From NCBI GenBank assembly GCA_946480485.1, contig CAMLJW010000237.1:1-7875 (forward strand): a stretch of DNA of 7,875 nucleotides. The letters are read 5' to 3'. Positions within the stretch are counted from its first letter, which is position 1. Every line of letters starts with the position of its first letter. The notes under the pieces were generated by a model. The model was not told the origin of the DNA and did no database searches. It was given only the letters and a program-made list of their open reading frames with translations. A program made the translations under genes and the position numbers. Positions 1-6,406 of this stretch are shown here, piece after piece. This DNA comes from an uncultured Streptomyces sp. GTDB taxonomy: Bacteria > Actinomycetota > Actinomycetes > Streptomycetales > Streptomycetaceae.

Positions 1-1242
1 GGTCGGCAGCCCTTTGTGGGCGTCTCCGCTGGTCGTGTACGCGAGGTGCATCCAGATGCCAAGGAAGTACGCGACCTCGCATGCCTGCCAGATGAGGAAG
101 TCCCGCCATTTGGGGCGGGCCAGCGCGGCGAGGGGAACCAGCCACAGCACGTACTGCGGCGAGTAGACCTTGTTGGTGAGGATGAACGCCGCGACGATCA
201 GGAAGGCGAGCTGAGCGAAGCGCGGCCGGCGGGGGGCGGTGAACGTGAGTCCCGCGACGCCCGCGCCGGCAAGCAGCATCAGCGCCATGGCGAGTGTGTT
301 GACGGTGTCGGTGGCAAGGGGTGTTTCCGTACGCTGGGACAAAACCAGCCAGAAGGAGCCGAAGTCGACGCCGCGCTCCTGGCTGAATGTGTAGAACTTC
401 GACCAGCCCTCGGGGGCGAGCAGTCTCACAGGAAGGTTCACGAGAGACCAGGAGCCAGCCGCGCCAAGCAGAGCGGTGCCGAACTCACGCCACCTGCCCG
501 CGCGCCAGCAGAGCACAAGGAGCGGTCCGAGGAGCAGCACGGGGTAGAGCTTGGCAGCCGTGGCAAGCCCCAGCAACACGCCGAAGGCGAGGGTGCGGCT
601 CCGTGACCACATCAGCATCGCTGCGGCCGTCAGGGCGACGGCCAGCAGGTCCCAGTTGATGGTAGCGGTGAGCGCGAAGGCGGGTGCGAGGGCGACCAGC
701 AGGCCGTCCCAGGGCCGCCGCCGGTGGGTGCGGGTCACGCAGACGGCGACGACCGCCGCGCACACCATCAGCATTCCGGCGTTCACCAGCCAGTAGATCT
801 GTTCCTGGTCCCGGATGCTTCCGCTGCCAGGTGTCAGCCAGGCGGCCACTTCCATGAACACGCCGGTCAGTACTGGGTACTCGAGGTACTCCATGTCGCC
901 GTTGAGCTTGTCGAAGTACGGCACGAGCCCGTCGGCGAAGCCACGTCCCTCGTAGAGGTGCGGGATGTCCGAATAGCAGGCGTGCGTGTACTGCGTGTTG
1001 ACGCCGAAGTACCAGGCACCGTCGTAGCAGGGCAACTTCTGCACCATGCTGAGGGCGAACATGCCGAGCATAACGAGCGCGATGACGCGGACGGGGGTCC
1101 ACCAGGATGTCCCGAGCAGCGCGTGGCGTCCGATGGGGCCGCCGATCAGCTCGCTACCGGTGGCAGCGACCGCGTCCTCCTTGGTCGGTCGCTCCGGCTC
1201 CGGCTCATGCACGTTCGCTCGCGTCGTTTCTGCACTGGGCAT
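1..1242 (-). CDS. GT87/DUF2029-family polytopic membrane glycosyltransferase (3' end outside window)
   Basis: The first 414 codons are visible and the frame is open to the window edge, so the C-terminus is missing. The start is the ATG at 1242-1240, with an AGGA-containing ribosome site just upstream. Residues 1-45 are polar and probably cytosolic. A first membrane helix spans about 53-68 and many more hydrophobic segments follow. The first extracytoplasmic loop carries Asp74 (in CYD) and YSDIP at 90-94. Other family-like motifs are EYP (121-123), NWDLL (196-200), AKLYP (230-234) and NKVYSPQY (357-364). These fit GT-C fold enzymes of the DUF2029/GT87 type, a family that includes mycobacterial PimE-like polyprenol-phosphate-mannose-dependent mannosyltransferases. 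Family membership is read from the sequence; donor and acceptor are inferred, and which Asp is catalytic is not certain. It lies 200 bp downstream of the PBP on the same strand, the order seen for ponA1 and Rv0051 in M. tuberculosis. Confidence 0.85.
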   Translation of the reverse strand, partial: MPSAETTRANVHEPEPERPTKEDAVAATGSELIGGPIGRHALLGTSWWTPVRVIALVMLGMFALSMVQKLPCYDGAWYFGVNTQYTHACYSDIPHLYEGRGFADGLVPYFDKLNGDMEYLEYPVLTGVFMEVAAWLTPGSGSIRDQEQIYWLVNAGMLMVCAAVVAVCVTRTHRRRPWDGLLVALAPAFALTATINWDLLAVALTAAAMLMWSRSRTLAFGVLLGLATAAKLYPVLLLGPLLVLCWRAGRWREFGTALLGAAGSWSLVNLPVRLLAPEGWSKFYTFSQERGVDFGSFWLVLSQRTETPLATDTVNTLAMALMLLAGAGVAGLTFTAPRRPRFAQLAFLIVAAFILTNKVYSPQYVLWLVPLAALARPKWRDFLIWQACEVAYFLGIWMHLAYTTSGDAHKGLPT

Positions 1243-1341
1243 GCCGCCATCCTGCCGTACGTACCGAGGGCGTGCGTGTGGGTCCGGCCGCCCACCCCGT
1301 GGCTTGTCGCCTGAGTGAGGAGCCGTCGACTCCTGTACGAG

Positions 1342-1395
1342 AAGGGCCGCCCCACCTCGGCGGTTCTAGCGGTCGCTGTCGGTGCGACGGCCCTT
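1342..1395 (-). terminator. possible stem-loop terminator between the PBP gene and the glycosyltransferase gene
   Basis: AAGGGCCG at 1342-1349 and CGGCCCTT at 1388-1395 are exact inverted repeats. A second set, CACC (1353-1356) with GGTG (1381-1384), lies inside after a symmetric 3-nt internal loop. It sits downstream of the PBP stop codon and upstream of the glycosyltransferase. There is no U-tract, and the 24-nt loop is large, so termination is only a possibility. Confidence 0.3.
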
Positions 1396-1410
1396 GTTTC
1401 ACGTGAAACT
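1395..1410. other. parS: parS site 1 (ParB-binding centromere site)
   Basis: The 14-bp perfect palindrome GTTTCACGTGAAAC lies at 1396-1409. It is identical to the core recognised by chromosomal ParB proteins, and the Streptomyces consensus is the same. One flanking base of the 16-mer (T at 1410) departs from the strict dyad. ParB nucleates here and spreads to form the segregation complex moved by ParA. The location, between genes near the presumed oriC region, is typical. Confidence 0.93.
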
Positions 1411-1413
1411 GTC

Positions 1414-1429
1414 TGTTTCACGTGAAACA
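1414..1429. other. parS: parS site 2 (perfect 16-bp ParB site)
   Basis: TGTTTCACGTGAAACA is a full 16-bp palindrome matching the parS consensus exactly. It is 5 bp from the 14-mer core of site 1, with a centre-to-centre distance of 19 bp. Together the two form a 37-bp dyad (1394-1430) with arms of 16 bp. It ends 13 bp past the PBP stop codon. Confidence 0.95.
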
Positions 1430-1442
1430 AACTCAGTGTTGG

Positions 1443-4127
1443 CTATCCGGTGCCTCCCCCGAAGAGGCCTCCGTTGCCGTCTCCTCTGCCGTTACGGCCG
1501 CTTTCGGTCTCCGTCGGTGTGGGGCTCACATCTCCGTCGGTTCCGCCGGTATCGGTACCGTCATTGTTATGTCCGCCGTTGTTGTTGCACTCGAAGTCGA
1601 GGGGATCGCAGGTGTTACTCGGCGTGGGCGTCGGAGTGGGCGTGATCCGGCTGGGTGTGGCGCTCGGCGTCGGGCTCGGCTCTTCCGTGGTCTCCGGCGT
1701 TGACGGGGTCACGGTCGGGGTGGGGACGTCGTTGATGACCTTGCCGATGGGCTCAGGCGTCGGGAATTTCTTCGCCGGCTTGCCCTCGAGCGCCTGCTCC
1801 ATGTAGTCGTGCCAGATCTCGGAGGGGAACGAGGCACCGTGGATCGTCTTCTCGCCACCCGTTCCGTACATCTCCAGGAACTTTCGGTTCTTGTTGCTCT
1901 CGTCGTCGTCCATGCGGTACATGCCGATCGATGTCGACAGCTGAGGGGTGTACCCGACGAACCAGGCGGACTTGTTTCCGTCGGTGGTACCGGTCTTGCC
2001 GGCCACCTCGCGGCCCTCCAGTTGGGCGTTGGAACCGGTTCCCTTTTCGACCACGGTCTTCAGGACGTCGGTGACGTTGTCGGCGACATCGGCGCTGAAC
2101 GCCTGCTTGGTCTTGGCGACATCCTCATGCCGGAAGACGGTGCCGTCCTGGTCGGTGACCTCCTTGACCGAGTACAGATCGCGCTGCTTGCCGCTGTCCG
2201 CGAAGGTGGCGTACGACCCGGCCATGCGGATTGCGCTGGGGTCGGAGATACCGATCGAGAAGGCCGGGAAGCTCGTGCCCGCCAGGCTGTCCTCGAGGAG
2301 GCCCGCGTCCATGGCGGCCTCCTTGACCTTGTCCACACCGACGTCCATGCCGAGCTGGACGAATGCGGAGTTCGCCGAGACCCTCATCGCCTCACGGAGA
2401 TCAATTTTGTAGTCCGGCGGCGTTCCGTACGACTGGTCTCCGTCGTTCGCCTGCAGCCACTCCTTGCCCTCCTCGTTGTGCCAGACCGACCCGTCGTAGT
2501 TTTTGATCTTCAATTTGTTCTTGCCGCTGTACAGACTCTTCGCGGAGGCGATGGTGCGCTCGTCCTGCGTCTGTGTCGCGCCGCCGTCGGGGTCGAGGAC
2601 GCCCCACTTCATGGCAGCCGCCAGCACGAACGGCTTGAACGTCGAACCCACCTGGGCGCCAGTGACGTCGGCGTTGTTGGTGAAGTGCTTGGCCCAGTCC
2701 TGGCCACCGTAGATGGCCTTGATCGCACCGGTGCCCGGGTCCACGGAGGCCCCGCCGAACTGGACGTGGGTGTCCGTCTTCGGGCGCTGCTTGGGTTTGA
2801 TGTTCGCCTTGTATACCTTGGTCACGGCGTTGTCGAGTTGGTCGACCATCTTCTTGTCGAAGGTGGTGTGGATCTCAAAGCCGCCGCGGTCGAGCCGCTT
2901 CTGGGTGATGTCGGTGTTATTGATGACGTACGACTTGGCGAGACCGACGAGATAGCCGATCTGGCCGCTCAGCCGGGTGTTCGACCGTGGGCTCTCGGAT
3001 TCGGGGAACTTCCTGTACTTTTCCCGCTCCGATGCCTTCAGGTGGCCGTCCTTGACCATTTCGTCGAGGATCCAGCTCCATCGTTCCGTGGCCCGCTTAC
3101 GGTTGGCCTCGGGCGTGGCAGCTGGGTCGACATCCACCGCGCCCGCCGGGTCGTAGTACGTGGCTCCCTTGAGCGTCGCCGCCAGGAAAGCGCACTGGCT
3201 GGCGCTGAGGTCATCGGCGTCCTTGTTGAAGTACGCACGCGCGGCCGCCTGGATTCCGTAGGCGCCGCGTCCGTAGTAGGCGGTGTTCAAATAGCCGGCC
3301 ATGATCTCCTTCTTGTCGACGGTGGCGCCGACCTTGATGGAGATGAACAGCTCCTTGAACTTACGCGTGAGCGTCTGCGACTGATCGTCCAGGCGCGCGT
3401 TCTTCACGTACTGCTGGGTGATGGTGGAACCACCCTGCGTATCGCCGCCCTTGGCCATGTTGAACAGGGCGCGGCCGATACCCATGGGGTCCACGCCCCT
3501 GTCGGTCTCGAACGTCTTGTTCTCGGCCGACATGACGGCGTAGCGCATCTCCTTGGGGATCTGGGCGTAGCTGATGATCTGACGGTTCGTCTCGCCACCC
3601 GTGGCAACCATCTGGCTGCCGTCGTCCCAGTAATAGACGTTGTTCTGCGCCTCCGCCGCCTCAGCGACGTTCGGGACGCCCACCATGGCGTAGGCGATGC
3701 CCGCCACGATCATCATGCTGCCGAGGAAGCCGACGAAGGTCCCCGTCACGAGCTTCCACGAGGGCACCCACCGTGCCGCGCCGTACTTGCCCGCGCGCGG
3801 ATAGTCGATGATCCGCTTCCTGGGCGGTACGCCCCCGCGGCCTCTACCGCGCCCGGGCCCGTTCGGCCCGCCGGAACCTCCGCGCCCCGCGCCGTCGGCC
3901 GCTCTGCGTCGGCCGCCACCGCTGCCGCTTCTCTGTGCCGCCCGCCGAGCCTCGGCACGGCCACCGAACGGGCGCTCCTCACCCCCCGAGTCATAAGAGC
4001 CGGAGGGAGACCCAGTGGCGCCTCGCGGTGCCGCACGGCGGCCGGAGGACGAGCGGGTCTGGCCGCGTCGGGCCGCGGCGCGTCCGCCGCCTTGCGGCTG
4101 CGACGGTTTGCGACGGTGCTCGCTCAT
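1443..4127 (-). CDS. class A (bifunctional) penicillin-binding protein, transglycosylase/transpeptidase
   Basis: 894 residues. It polymerises lipid II into glycan strands and crosslinks them outside the membrane. The first ~125 residues are Arg/Gly/Ser-rich and look disordered and cytosolic. One membrane helix spans ~127-150. The GT51 transglycosylase domain (~185-365) has the expected Glu202 in SAENKTF, GGSTITQQ (232-239) and KKEIMAGYLN (272-281, second Glu at 274). The transpeptidase domain (~455-775) has the three catalytic motifs: STFK (nucleophile Ser495, Lys498), SAN (584-586) and KTGTT (711-715). After ~790 comes a Pro/Thr/Ser tail with a TP run, then Cys840 and Cys847, then a Gly/Asn/Asp-rich end. 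The start is the ATG at 4127, which has GAGGAG 10 nt upstream; a more upstream in-frame ATG at 4223 lacks this. It resembles mycobacterial PonA1 in domain order and neighbours. Downstream is a GT87 glycosyltransferase; upstream, divergent, is the padR-ino1 pair. Confidence 0.96.
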   Translation of the reverse strand: MSEHRRKPSQPQGGGRAAARRGQTRSSSGRRAAPRGATGSPSGSYDSGGEERPFGGRAEARRAAQRSGSGGGRRRAADGAGRGGSGGPNGPGRGRGRGGVPPRKRIIDYPRAGKYGAARWVPSWKLVTGTFVGFLGSMMIVAGIAYAMVGVPNVAEAAEAQNNVYYWDDGSQMVATGGETNRQIISYAQIPKEMRYAVMSAENKTFETDRGVDPMGIGRALFNMAKGGDTQGGSTITQQYVKNARLDDQSQTLTRKFKELFISIKVGATVDKKEIMAGYLNTAYYGRGAYGIQAAARAYFNKDADDLSASQCAFLAATLKGATYYDPAGAVDVDPAATPEANRKRATERWSWILDEMVKDGHLKASEREKYRKFPESESPRSNTRLSGQIGYLVGLAKSYVINNTDITQKRLDRGGFEIHTTFDKKMVDQLDNAVTKVYKANIKPKQRPKTDTHVQFGGASVDPGTGAIKAIYGGQDWAKHFTNNADVTGAQVGSTFKPFVLAAAMKWGVLDPDGGATQTQDERTIASAKSLYSGKNKLKIKNYDGSVWHNEEGKEWLQANDGDQSYGTPPDYKIDLREAMRVSANSAFVQLGMDVGVDKVKEAAMDAGLLEDSLAGTSFPAFSIGISDPSAIRMAGSYATFADSGKQRDLYSVKEVTDQDGTVFRHEDVAKTKQAFSADVADNVTDVLKTVVEKGTGSNAQLEGREVAGKTGTTDGNKSAWFVGYTPQLSTSIGMYRMDDDESNKNRKFLEMYGTGGEKTIHGASFPSEIWHDYMEQALEGKPAKKFPTPEPIGKVINDVPTPTVTPSTPETTEEPSPTPSATPSRITPTPTPTPSNTCDPLDFECNNNGGHNNDGTDTGGTDGDVSPTPTETESGRNGRGDGNGGLFGGGTG

Positions 4128-4137
4128 CGAACGATTA

Positions 4138-4143
4138 CTCCTC
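4138..4143 (-). promoter_or_regulatory. ribosome binding site deciding the PBP start
   Basis: On the minus strand this reads GAGGAG, 10 nt before the ATG at 4127. It supports that ATG over the in-frame ATG 96 nt further upstream. Confidence 0.8.
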
Positions 4144-4146
4144 GGG

Positions 4147-4187
4147 CAGGCGCACCTCAGCGCGCCTGGAAACGGCGGCTGGTTTCC
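4147..4187 (-). other. tandem stem-loops in the PBP mRNA leader
   Basis: Two adjacent inverted repeats lie directly upstream of the PBP ribosome site. CAGGCGC (4147-4153) pairs with GCGCCTG (4162-4168) around an 8-nt loop. GGAAAC (4168-4173) pairs with GTTTCC (4182-4187) around another 8-nt loop. They share one base (4168), so they could be alternative or stacked structures. Any regulatory role is inference. Confidence 0.4.
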
Positions 4188-4244
4188 GGTCCCCCCAAAG
4201 TACAGATGCGGTCGTTCCGGCACTCATCCGTACTGCACCGAGGA

Positions 4245-4274
4245 CTAGGACGTCCCCAGGCGTCACTGCGTTCC
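4245..4274 (-). promoter_or_regulatory. possible ECF-sigma-type promoter for the PBP gene
   Basis: On the minus strand GGAAC (4274-4270) is followed after 17 nt by CGTCCTAG (4252-4245). Streptomyces SigE-type cell-envelope promoters have a GGAAC -35 and a GTC-containing -10 at about this spacing. The gene class (peptidoglycan synthesis) fits. It would give a leader of roughly 110 nt including both stem-loops. Such short motifs arise by chance, so this is tentative. Confidence 0.3.
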
Positions 4275-4397
4275 CGGTGGTGTGCATGGCGCACAGACTA
4301 CGCACCCTCAAAACCAGCCTAGTGCCGAAGTTCACCCCAAATAGGGCAACTTGCTTCCTATGAATCGGTGATGTGATGCCGTTCACCGGGCTCCCTC

Positions 4398-4426
4398 TTG
4401 TCGCAGGCGAAGGGCCGTTCTATCGT
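4398..4426 (+). promoter_or_regulatory. sigma70/HrdB-like promoter for padR-ino1
   Basis: TTGTCG (4398-4403) and TATCGT (4421-4426) are separated by exactly 17 bp. Each hexamer matches 4 of 6 consensus positions (TTGACA, TATAAT). The transcript would start around 4432-4434, inside the palindrome that begins at 4424. The spacing and the link to the palindrome make this the best promoter candidate in the region. Confidence 0.55.
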
Positions 4427-4456
4427 GCTGATGTATCGAATCGATACATCAGCACG
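4424..4456. promoter_or_regulatory. 33-bp perfect palindrome, probable PadR operator
   Basis: Sixteen-bp arms (4424-4439 and 4441-4456) are exact reverse complements around a single central base (4440). The inner part contains ATGT (4431-4434) and ACAT (4446-4449), half-sites known from PadR operators, here 11 bp apart against the usual 8. It overlaps the predicted -10 and +1 and ends 43 bp before the padR start. A bound dimer would block transcription. Binding by this PadR is inference. Confidence 0.7.
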
Positions 4457-4486
4457 GCATAAGACCGTCACGGCTGGGCAGCGGCG

Positions 4487-4494
4487 GGAGGAGG
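4487..4494 (+). promoter_or_regulatory. strong ribosome binding site of padR
   Basis: GGAGGAGG ends 5 nt before the ATG at 4500. It fixes the start there, rather than at the in-frame ATG at 4398, which lies within the predicted -35 box. Confidence 0.85.
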
Positions 4495-4499
4495 CGACG

Positions 4500-5183
4500 A
4501 TGAGCCGGCGTTCCGGGATCCTCGAGTTCGCTGTACTCGGCCTGCTCCGCGAGTCCCCGATGCACGGCTATGAGCTGCGTAAACGGCTCAATACGTCGCT
4601 GGGTGTGTTCCGTGCCTTCAGCTACGGGACGCTTTACCCCTGCCTCAAGACGCTGGTCGCCAACGGCTGGTTGATCGAGGAGTCGGGGGGCGCCCGAGAT
4701 GAAGCCCTTGCCGCTCCCCTCACGGGGCGCCGCGCCAAGATCGTCTATCGGTTGACGACGGAAGGTAAGGAGCACTTCGAGGAACTGCTCTCGCAGACGG
4801 GTCCCGACGCGTACGAGGACGAGCACTTCGCTGCTCGCTTCGCCTTCTTCGGGCAGACGTCCAGGGATGTACGTATGCGGGTCCTCGAAGGCCGCCGCAA
4901 TCGTCTTGAGGAGCGCCTGGAGAAGATGCGCGCCTCTTTGACGCGCACCCGGGAGCGCCTCGACGACTACACCTTTGAGCTCCAGCGCCACGGGATGGAG
5001 TCCGTGGAGCGCGAAGTGCGCTGGCTGAACGAGCTCATCGAGAGCGAGCGATCCGGACGGGACCAGCGGCGTCCCGCATCCGACGGCTCCGCTCAGCAGG
5101 ACAGCACATCTGGAGAGTCGGGCGGCCTGCCCCGGCACGGGGACAGCACCCGGCCGGATCCGTCCGACGACACCGCCACGTGA
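4500..5183 (+). CDS. PadR-family transcriptional regulator
   Basis: 227 residues. The N-terminal winged helix-turn-helix (~8-95) has the PadR signature: [10 protein letters not shown] (7-16), HGYELRKRL (22-30), [11 protein letters not shown] (42-52) and [12 protein letters not shown] (82-93). The wing holds an extra stretch of about ten residues (~66-77). The C-terminal part (~105-185) is charged and helical, rich in Arg/Glu heptad-like patterns, and should form the dimerisation helices. The last ~40 residues are Ser/Asp/Gly-rich and probably disordered. PadR proteins usually act as dimeric repressors that bind palindromes at their own promoters and release DNA on ligand binding; ligand unknown here. 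The 33-bp palindrome upstream suggests autoregulation. It is 43 bp from ino1 on the same strand, so it probably co-regulates inositol synthesis. A PadR-like gene also sits beside ino1 in M. tuberculosis (Rv0047c). Confidence 0.92.
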   Translation: MSRRSGILEFAVLGLLRESPMHGYELRKRLNTSLGVFRAFSYGTLYPCLKTLVANGWLIEESGGARDEALAAPLTGRRAKIVYRLTTEGKEHFEELLSQTGPDAYEDEHFAARFAFFGQTSRDVRMRVLEGRRNRLEERLEKMRASLTRTRERLDDYTFELQRHGMESVEREVRWLNELIESERSGRDQRRPASDGSAQQDSTSGESGGLPRHGDSTRPDPSDDTAT

Positions 5184-5201
5184 AGTCCGCTCGGGGCTTC
5201 A
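5181..5201 (+). other. small stem-loop in the padR-ino1 gap
   Basis: An 8-bp stem (5181-5188 with 5194-5201, one G-U pair) around a 5-nt loop begins at the padR stop codon. It ends 11 nt before the ino1 ribosome site. There is no U-tract, so full termination is unlikely; partial attenuation or a processing site is possible. Confidence 0.35.
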
Positions 5202-5226
5202 CCAGTACACACAGGGAGCAACCGGA

Positions 5227-6309
5227 ATGGGTTCGGTTCGCGTAGCCATCGTCGGCGTGGGTAACTGCGCCGCCTCGCTGGTACAGGGCGTCGAGTACTA
5301 CAAAGACGCCGACCCGGCCGCCAAGGTCCCGGGGCTGATGCACGTCCAATTCGGCGACTACCACGTCCATGACATCGAGTTCGTGGCCGCCTTCGACGTC
5401 GACGCGAAAAAGGTCGGCCTCGATCTGGCGGACGCCATCGGAGCCAGCGAGAACAACACCATCAAGATCTGCGACGTCCCGAACTCGGGCGTGACCGTCC
5501 AACGCGGCCACACTCTGGACGGTCTCGGCAAGTACTACCGCGAGACCATCGAGGAGTCCGCCGAGGACCCGGTCGATGTCGTCCAGATCCTCAAGGACAA
5601 GCAGGTCGACGTCCTCGTCTGCTACCTGCCGGTGGGCTCCGAGGACGCGGCGAAGTTCTACGCCCAGTGCGCCATCGACGCCAAGGTCGGCTTCGTCAAC
5701 GCCCTTCCGGTCTTCATCGCGGGTACCACGGAGTGGGCCGACAAGTTCACCGCGGCGGGCGTCCCGATCGTCGGTGACGACATCAAGTCGCAGGTCGGCG
5801 CCACGATCACGCACCGCGTGATGGCGAAGCTGTTCGAGGACCGGGGTGTGATCCTGGACCGCACGATGCAGCTGAACGTCGGCGGCAACATGGACTTCAA
5901 GAACATGCTCGAGCGCGACCGCCTGGAGTCCAAGAAGATTTCAAAGACGCAGGCCGTCACCTCCCAGATCCGCGACCGCGAACTGGGTGCCGACAACGTG
6001 CACATCGGCCCGTCCGACTACGTGGCCTGGCTCGACGACCGCAAGTGGGCATACGTCCGCCTCGAGGGCCGTGCCTTCGGTGACGTCCCGCTCAACCTGG
6101 AGTACAAGCTCGAGGTCTGGGACTCGCCGAACTCCGCTGGTGTCATCATCGACGCACTGCGCGCCGCGAAGATCGCCAAGGACCGCGGCATCGGCGGCCC
6201 GATCCTCTCGGCTTCGTCGTACTTCATGAAGTCCCCGCCGGTCCAGTACTTCGACGACGAAGCCCACGAGAGCGTCGAGAAGTTCATCAAGGGTGAGGTC
6301 GCACGCTAG
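5227..6309 (+). CDS. ino1: inositol-3-phosphate synthase (myo-inositol-1-phosphate synthase)
   Basis: 360 residues, close to the length of the M. tuberculosis enzyme. It converts D-glucose 6-phosphate to 1D-myo-inositol 3-phosphate using bound NAD, in the cytoplasm. The product feeds phosphatidylinositol and, in actinomycetes, mycothiol. The Rossmann nucleotide site is [16 protein letters not shown] (6-21). Conserved blocks include [13 protein letters not shown] (158-170), [15 protein letters not shown] (183-197) and GGNMDF (219-224). Lys273, Asp299 and Lys335 align at a constant offset of 11 with the M. tuberculosis active-site residues I recall as Lys284, Asp310 and Lys346. Asp184/Asp185 lie where Asp197 is expected. 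Nothing needed for activity appears missing. AGGGAG at 5213-5218, 8 nt upstream, supports the ATG. It is probably cotranscribed with the PadR gene and followed by a strong hairpin. Confidence 0.97.
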   Translation: MGSVRVAIVGVGNCAASLVQGVEYYKDADPAAKVPGLMHVQFGDYHVHDIEFVAAFDVDAKKVGLDLADAIGASENNTIKICDVPNSGVTVQRGHTLDGLGKYYRETIEESAEDPVDVVQILKDKQVDVLVCYLPVGSEDAAKFYAQCAIDAKVGFVNALPVFIAGTTEWADKFTAAGVPIVGDDIKSQVGATITHRVMAKLFEDRGVILDRTMQLNVGGNMDFKNMLERDRLESKKISKTQAVTSQIRDRELGADNVHIGPSDYVAWLDDRKWAYVRLEGRAFGDVPLNLEYKLEVWDSPNSAGVIIDALRAAKIAKDRGIGGPILSASSYFMKSPPVQYFDDEAHESVEKFIKGEVAR

Positions 6310-6353
6310 CGAGACAAGGCGCTGTGCGCTGACCACGCTCTTCTGTGGCCTGC

Positions 6354-6389
6354 TGAGGGGTCCCTGGGTCATACCCCGGGGACCCCTCA
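6354..6389 (+). terminator. strong hairpin, probable terminator of padR-ino1
   Basis: A 15-bp stem pairs 6354-6368 (TGAGGGGTCCCTGGG) with 6375-6389 (CCCGGGGACCCCTCA); there is one G-U pair and the loop is 6 nt. It lies 45 nt after the ino1 stop. No U-run follows, which is common for Streptomyces terminators. It ends 5 nt before the ribosome site of the MFS gene, so read-through RNA would carry the hairpin next to that site. Confidence 0.75.
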
Positions 6390-6394
6390 TGTGT

Positions 6395-6398
6395 GAGG
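6395..6398 (+). promoter_or_regulatory. ribosome binding site deciding the MFS start
   Basis: GAGG lies 8 nt before the ATG at 6407. The in-frame GTG at 6401 would be only 2 nt away, and the in-frame ATG at 6389 lies upstream of it, on the last base of the hairpin. Confidence 0.65.
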
Positions 6399-6406
6399 CT
6401 GTGCCC

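Larger units (their letters stand above)
4128..4499. other. divergent intergenic region between the PBP gene and padR
   Basis: 372 bp with no credible gene. The PBP side holds its ribosome site and two consecutive small stem-loops, with a possible ECF-type promoter further back. The middle (about 4275-4390) shows no motif I can defend. The padR side holds a sigma70-like promoter, a 33-bp palindrome and a strong ribosome site. Short open frames here have no ribosome site or family resemblance. Confidence 0.85.

Noticed and set aside
485..1102. 205-codon minus-strand frame overlapping the glycosyltransferase
   Set aside because: Same strand but a different frame; Arg/Pro-rich composition. The frame starting at 1242 has membrane helices and family motifs instead.
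1146..1430. Small minus-strand frame beginning MFHVKQ...VSRET
   Set aside because: This peptide is the usual translation of tandem parS sites in one frame and is not a real gene.
1620..1670. Apparent GGCGTCGG-type tandem repeat
   Set aside because: It is the codon-level reflection of the Thr-Pro run in the PBP tail, not an independent DNA repeat.
4128..4223. Upstream in-frame ATG for the PBP, adding 32 residues
   Set aside because: No ribosome site. The ATG at 4127 has GAGGAG 10 nt before it, and the extension would cover the leader stem-loops.
1809..4322. 837-codon open frame on the plus strand opposite the PBP gene
   Set aside because: It is antisense to a protein with all class A PBP motifs. 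It has no family resemblance, and long antisense frames are expected in high-GC DNA.
4398..4499. Upstream in-frame ATG for padR
   Set aside because: It would translate through the predicted promoter and palindrome, and it removes the strong GGAGGAGG site from its natural role.
5035..5814. Long minus-strand open frame opposite padR and ino1
   Set aside because: Antisense shadow of ino1, whose conserved motifs are unambiguous; it also crosses a gene boundary.
6293..6406. Upstream in-frame ATG for the MFS gene, overlapping the end of ino1
   Set aside because: It would translate through the 15-bp hairpin, and the added residues do not resemble MFS N-termini.
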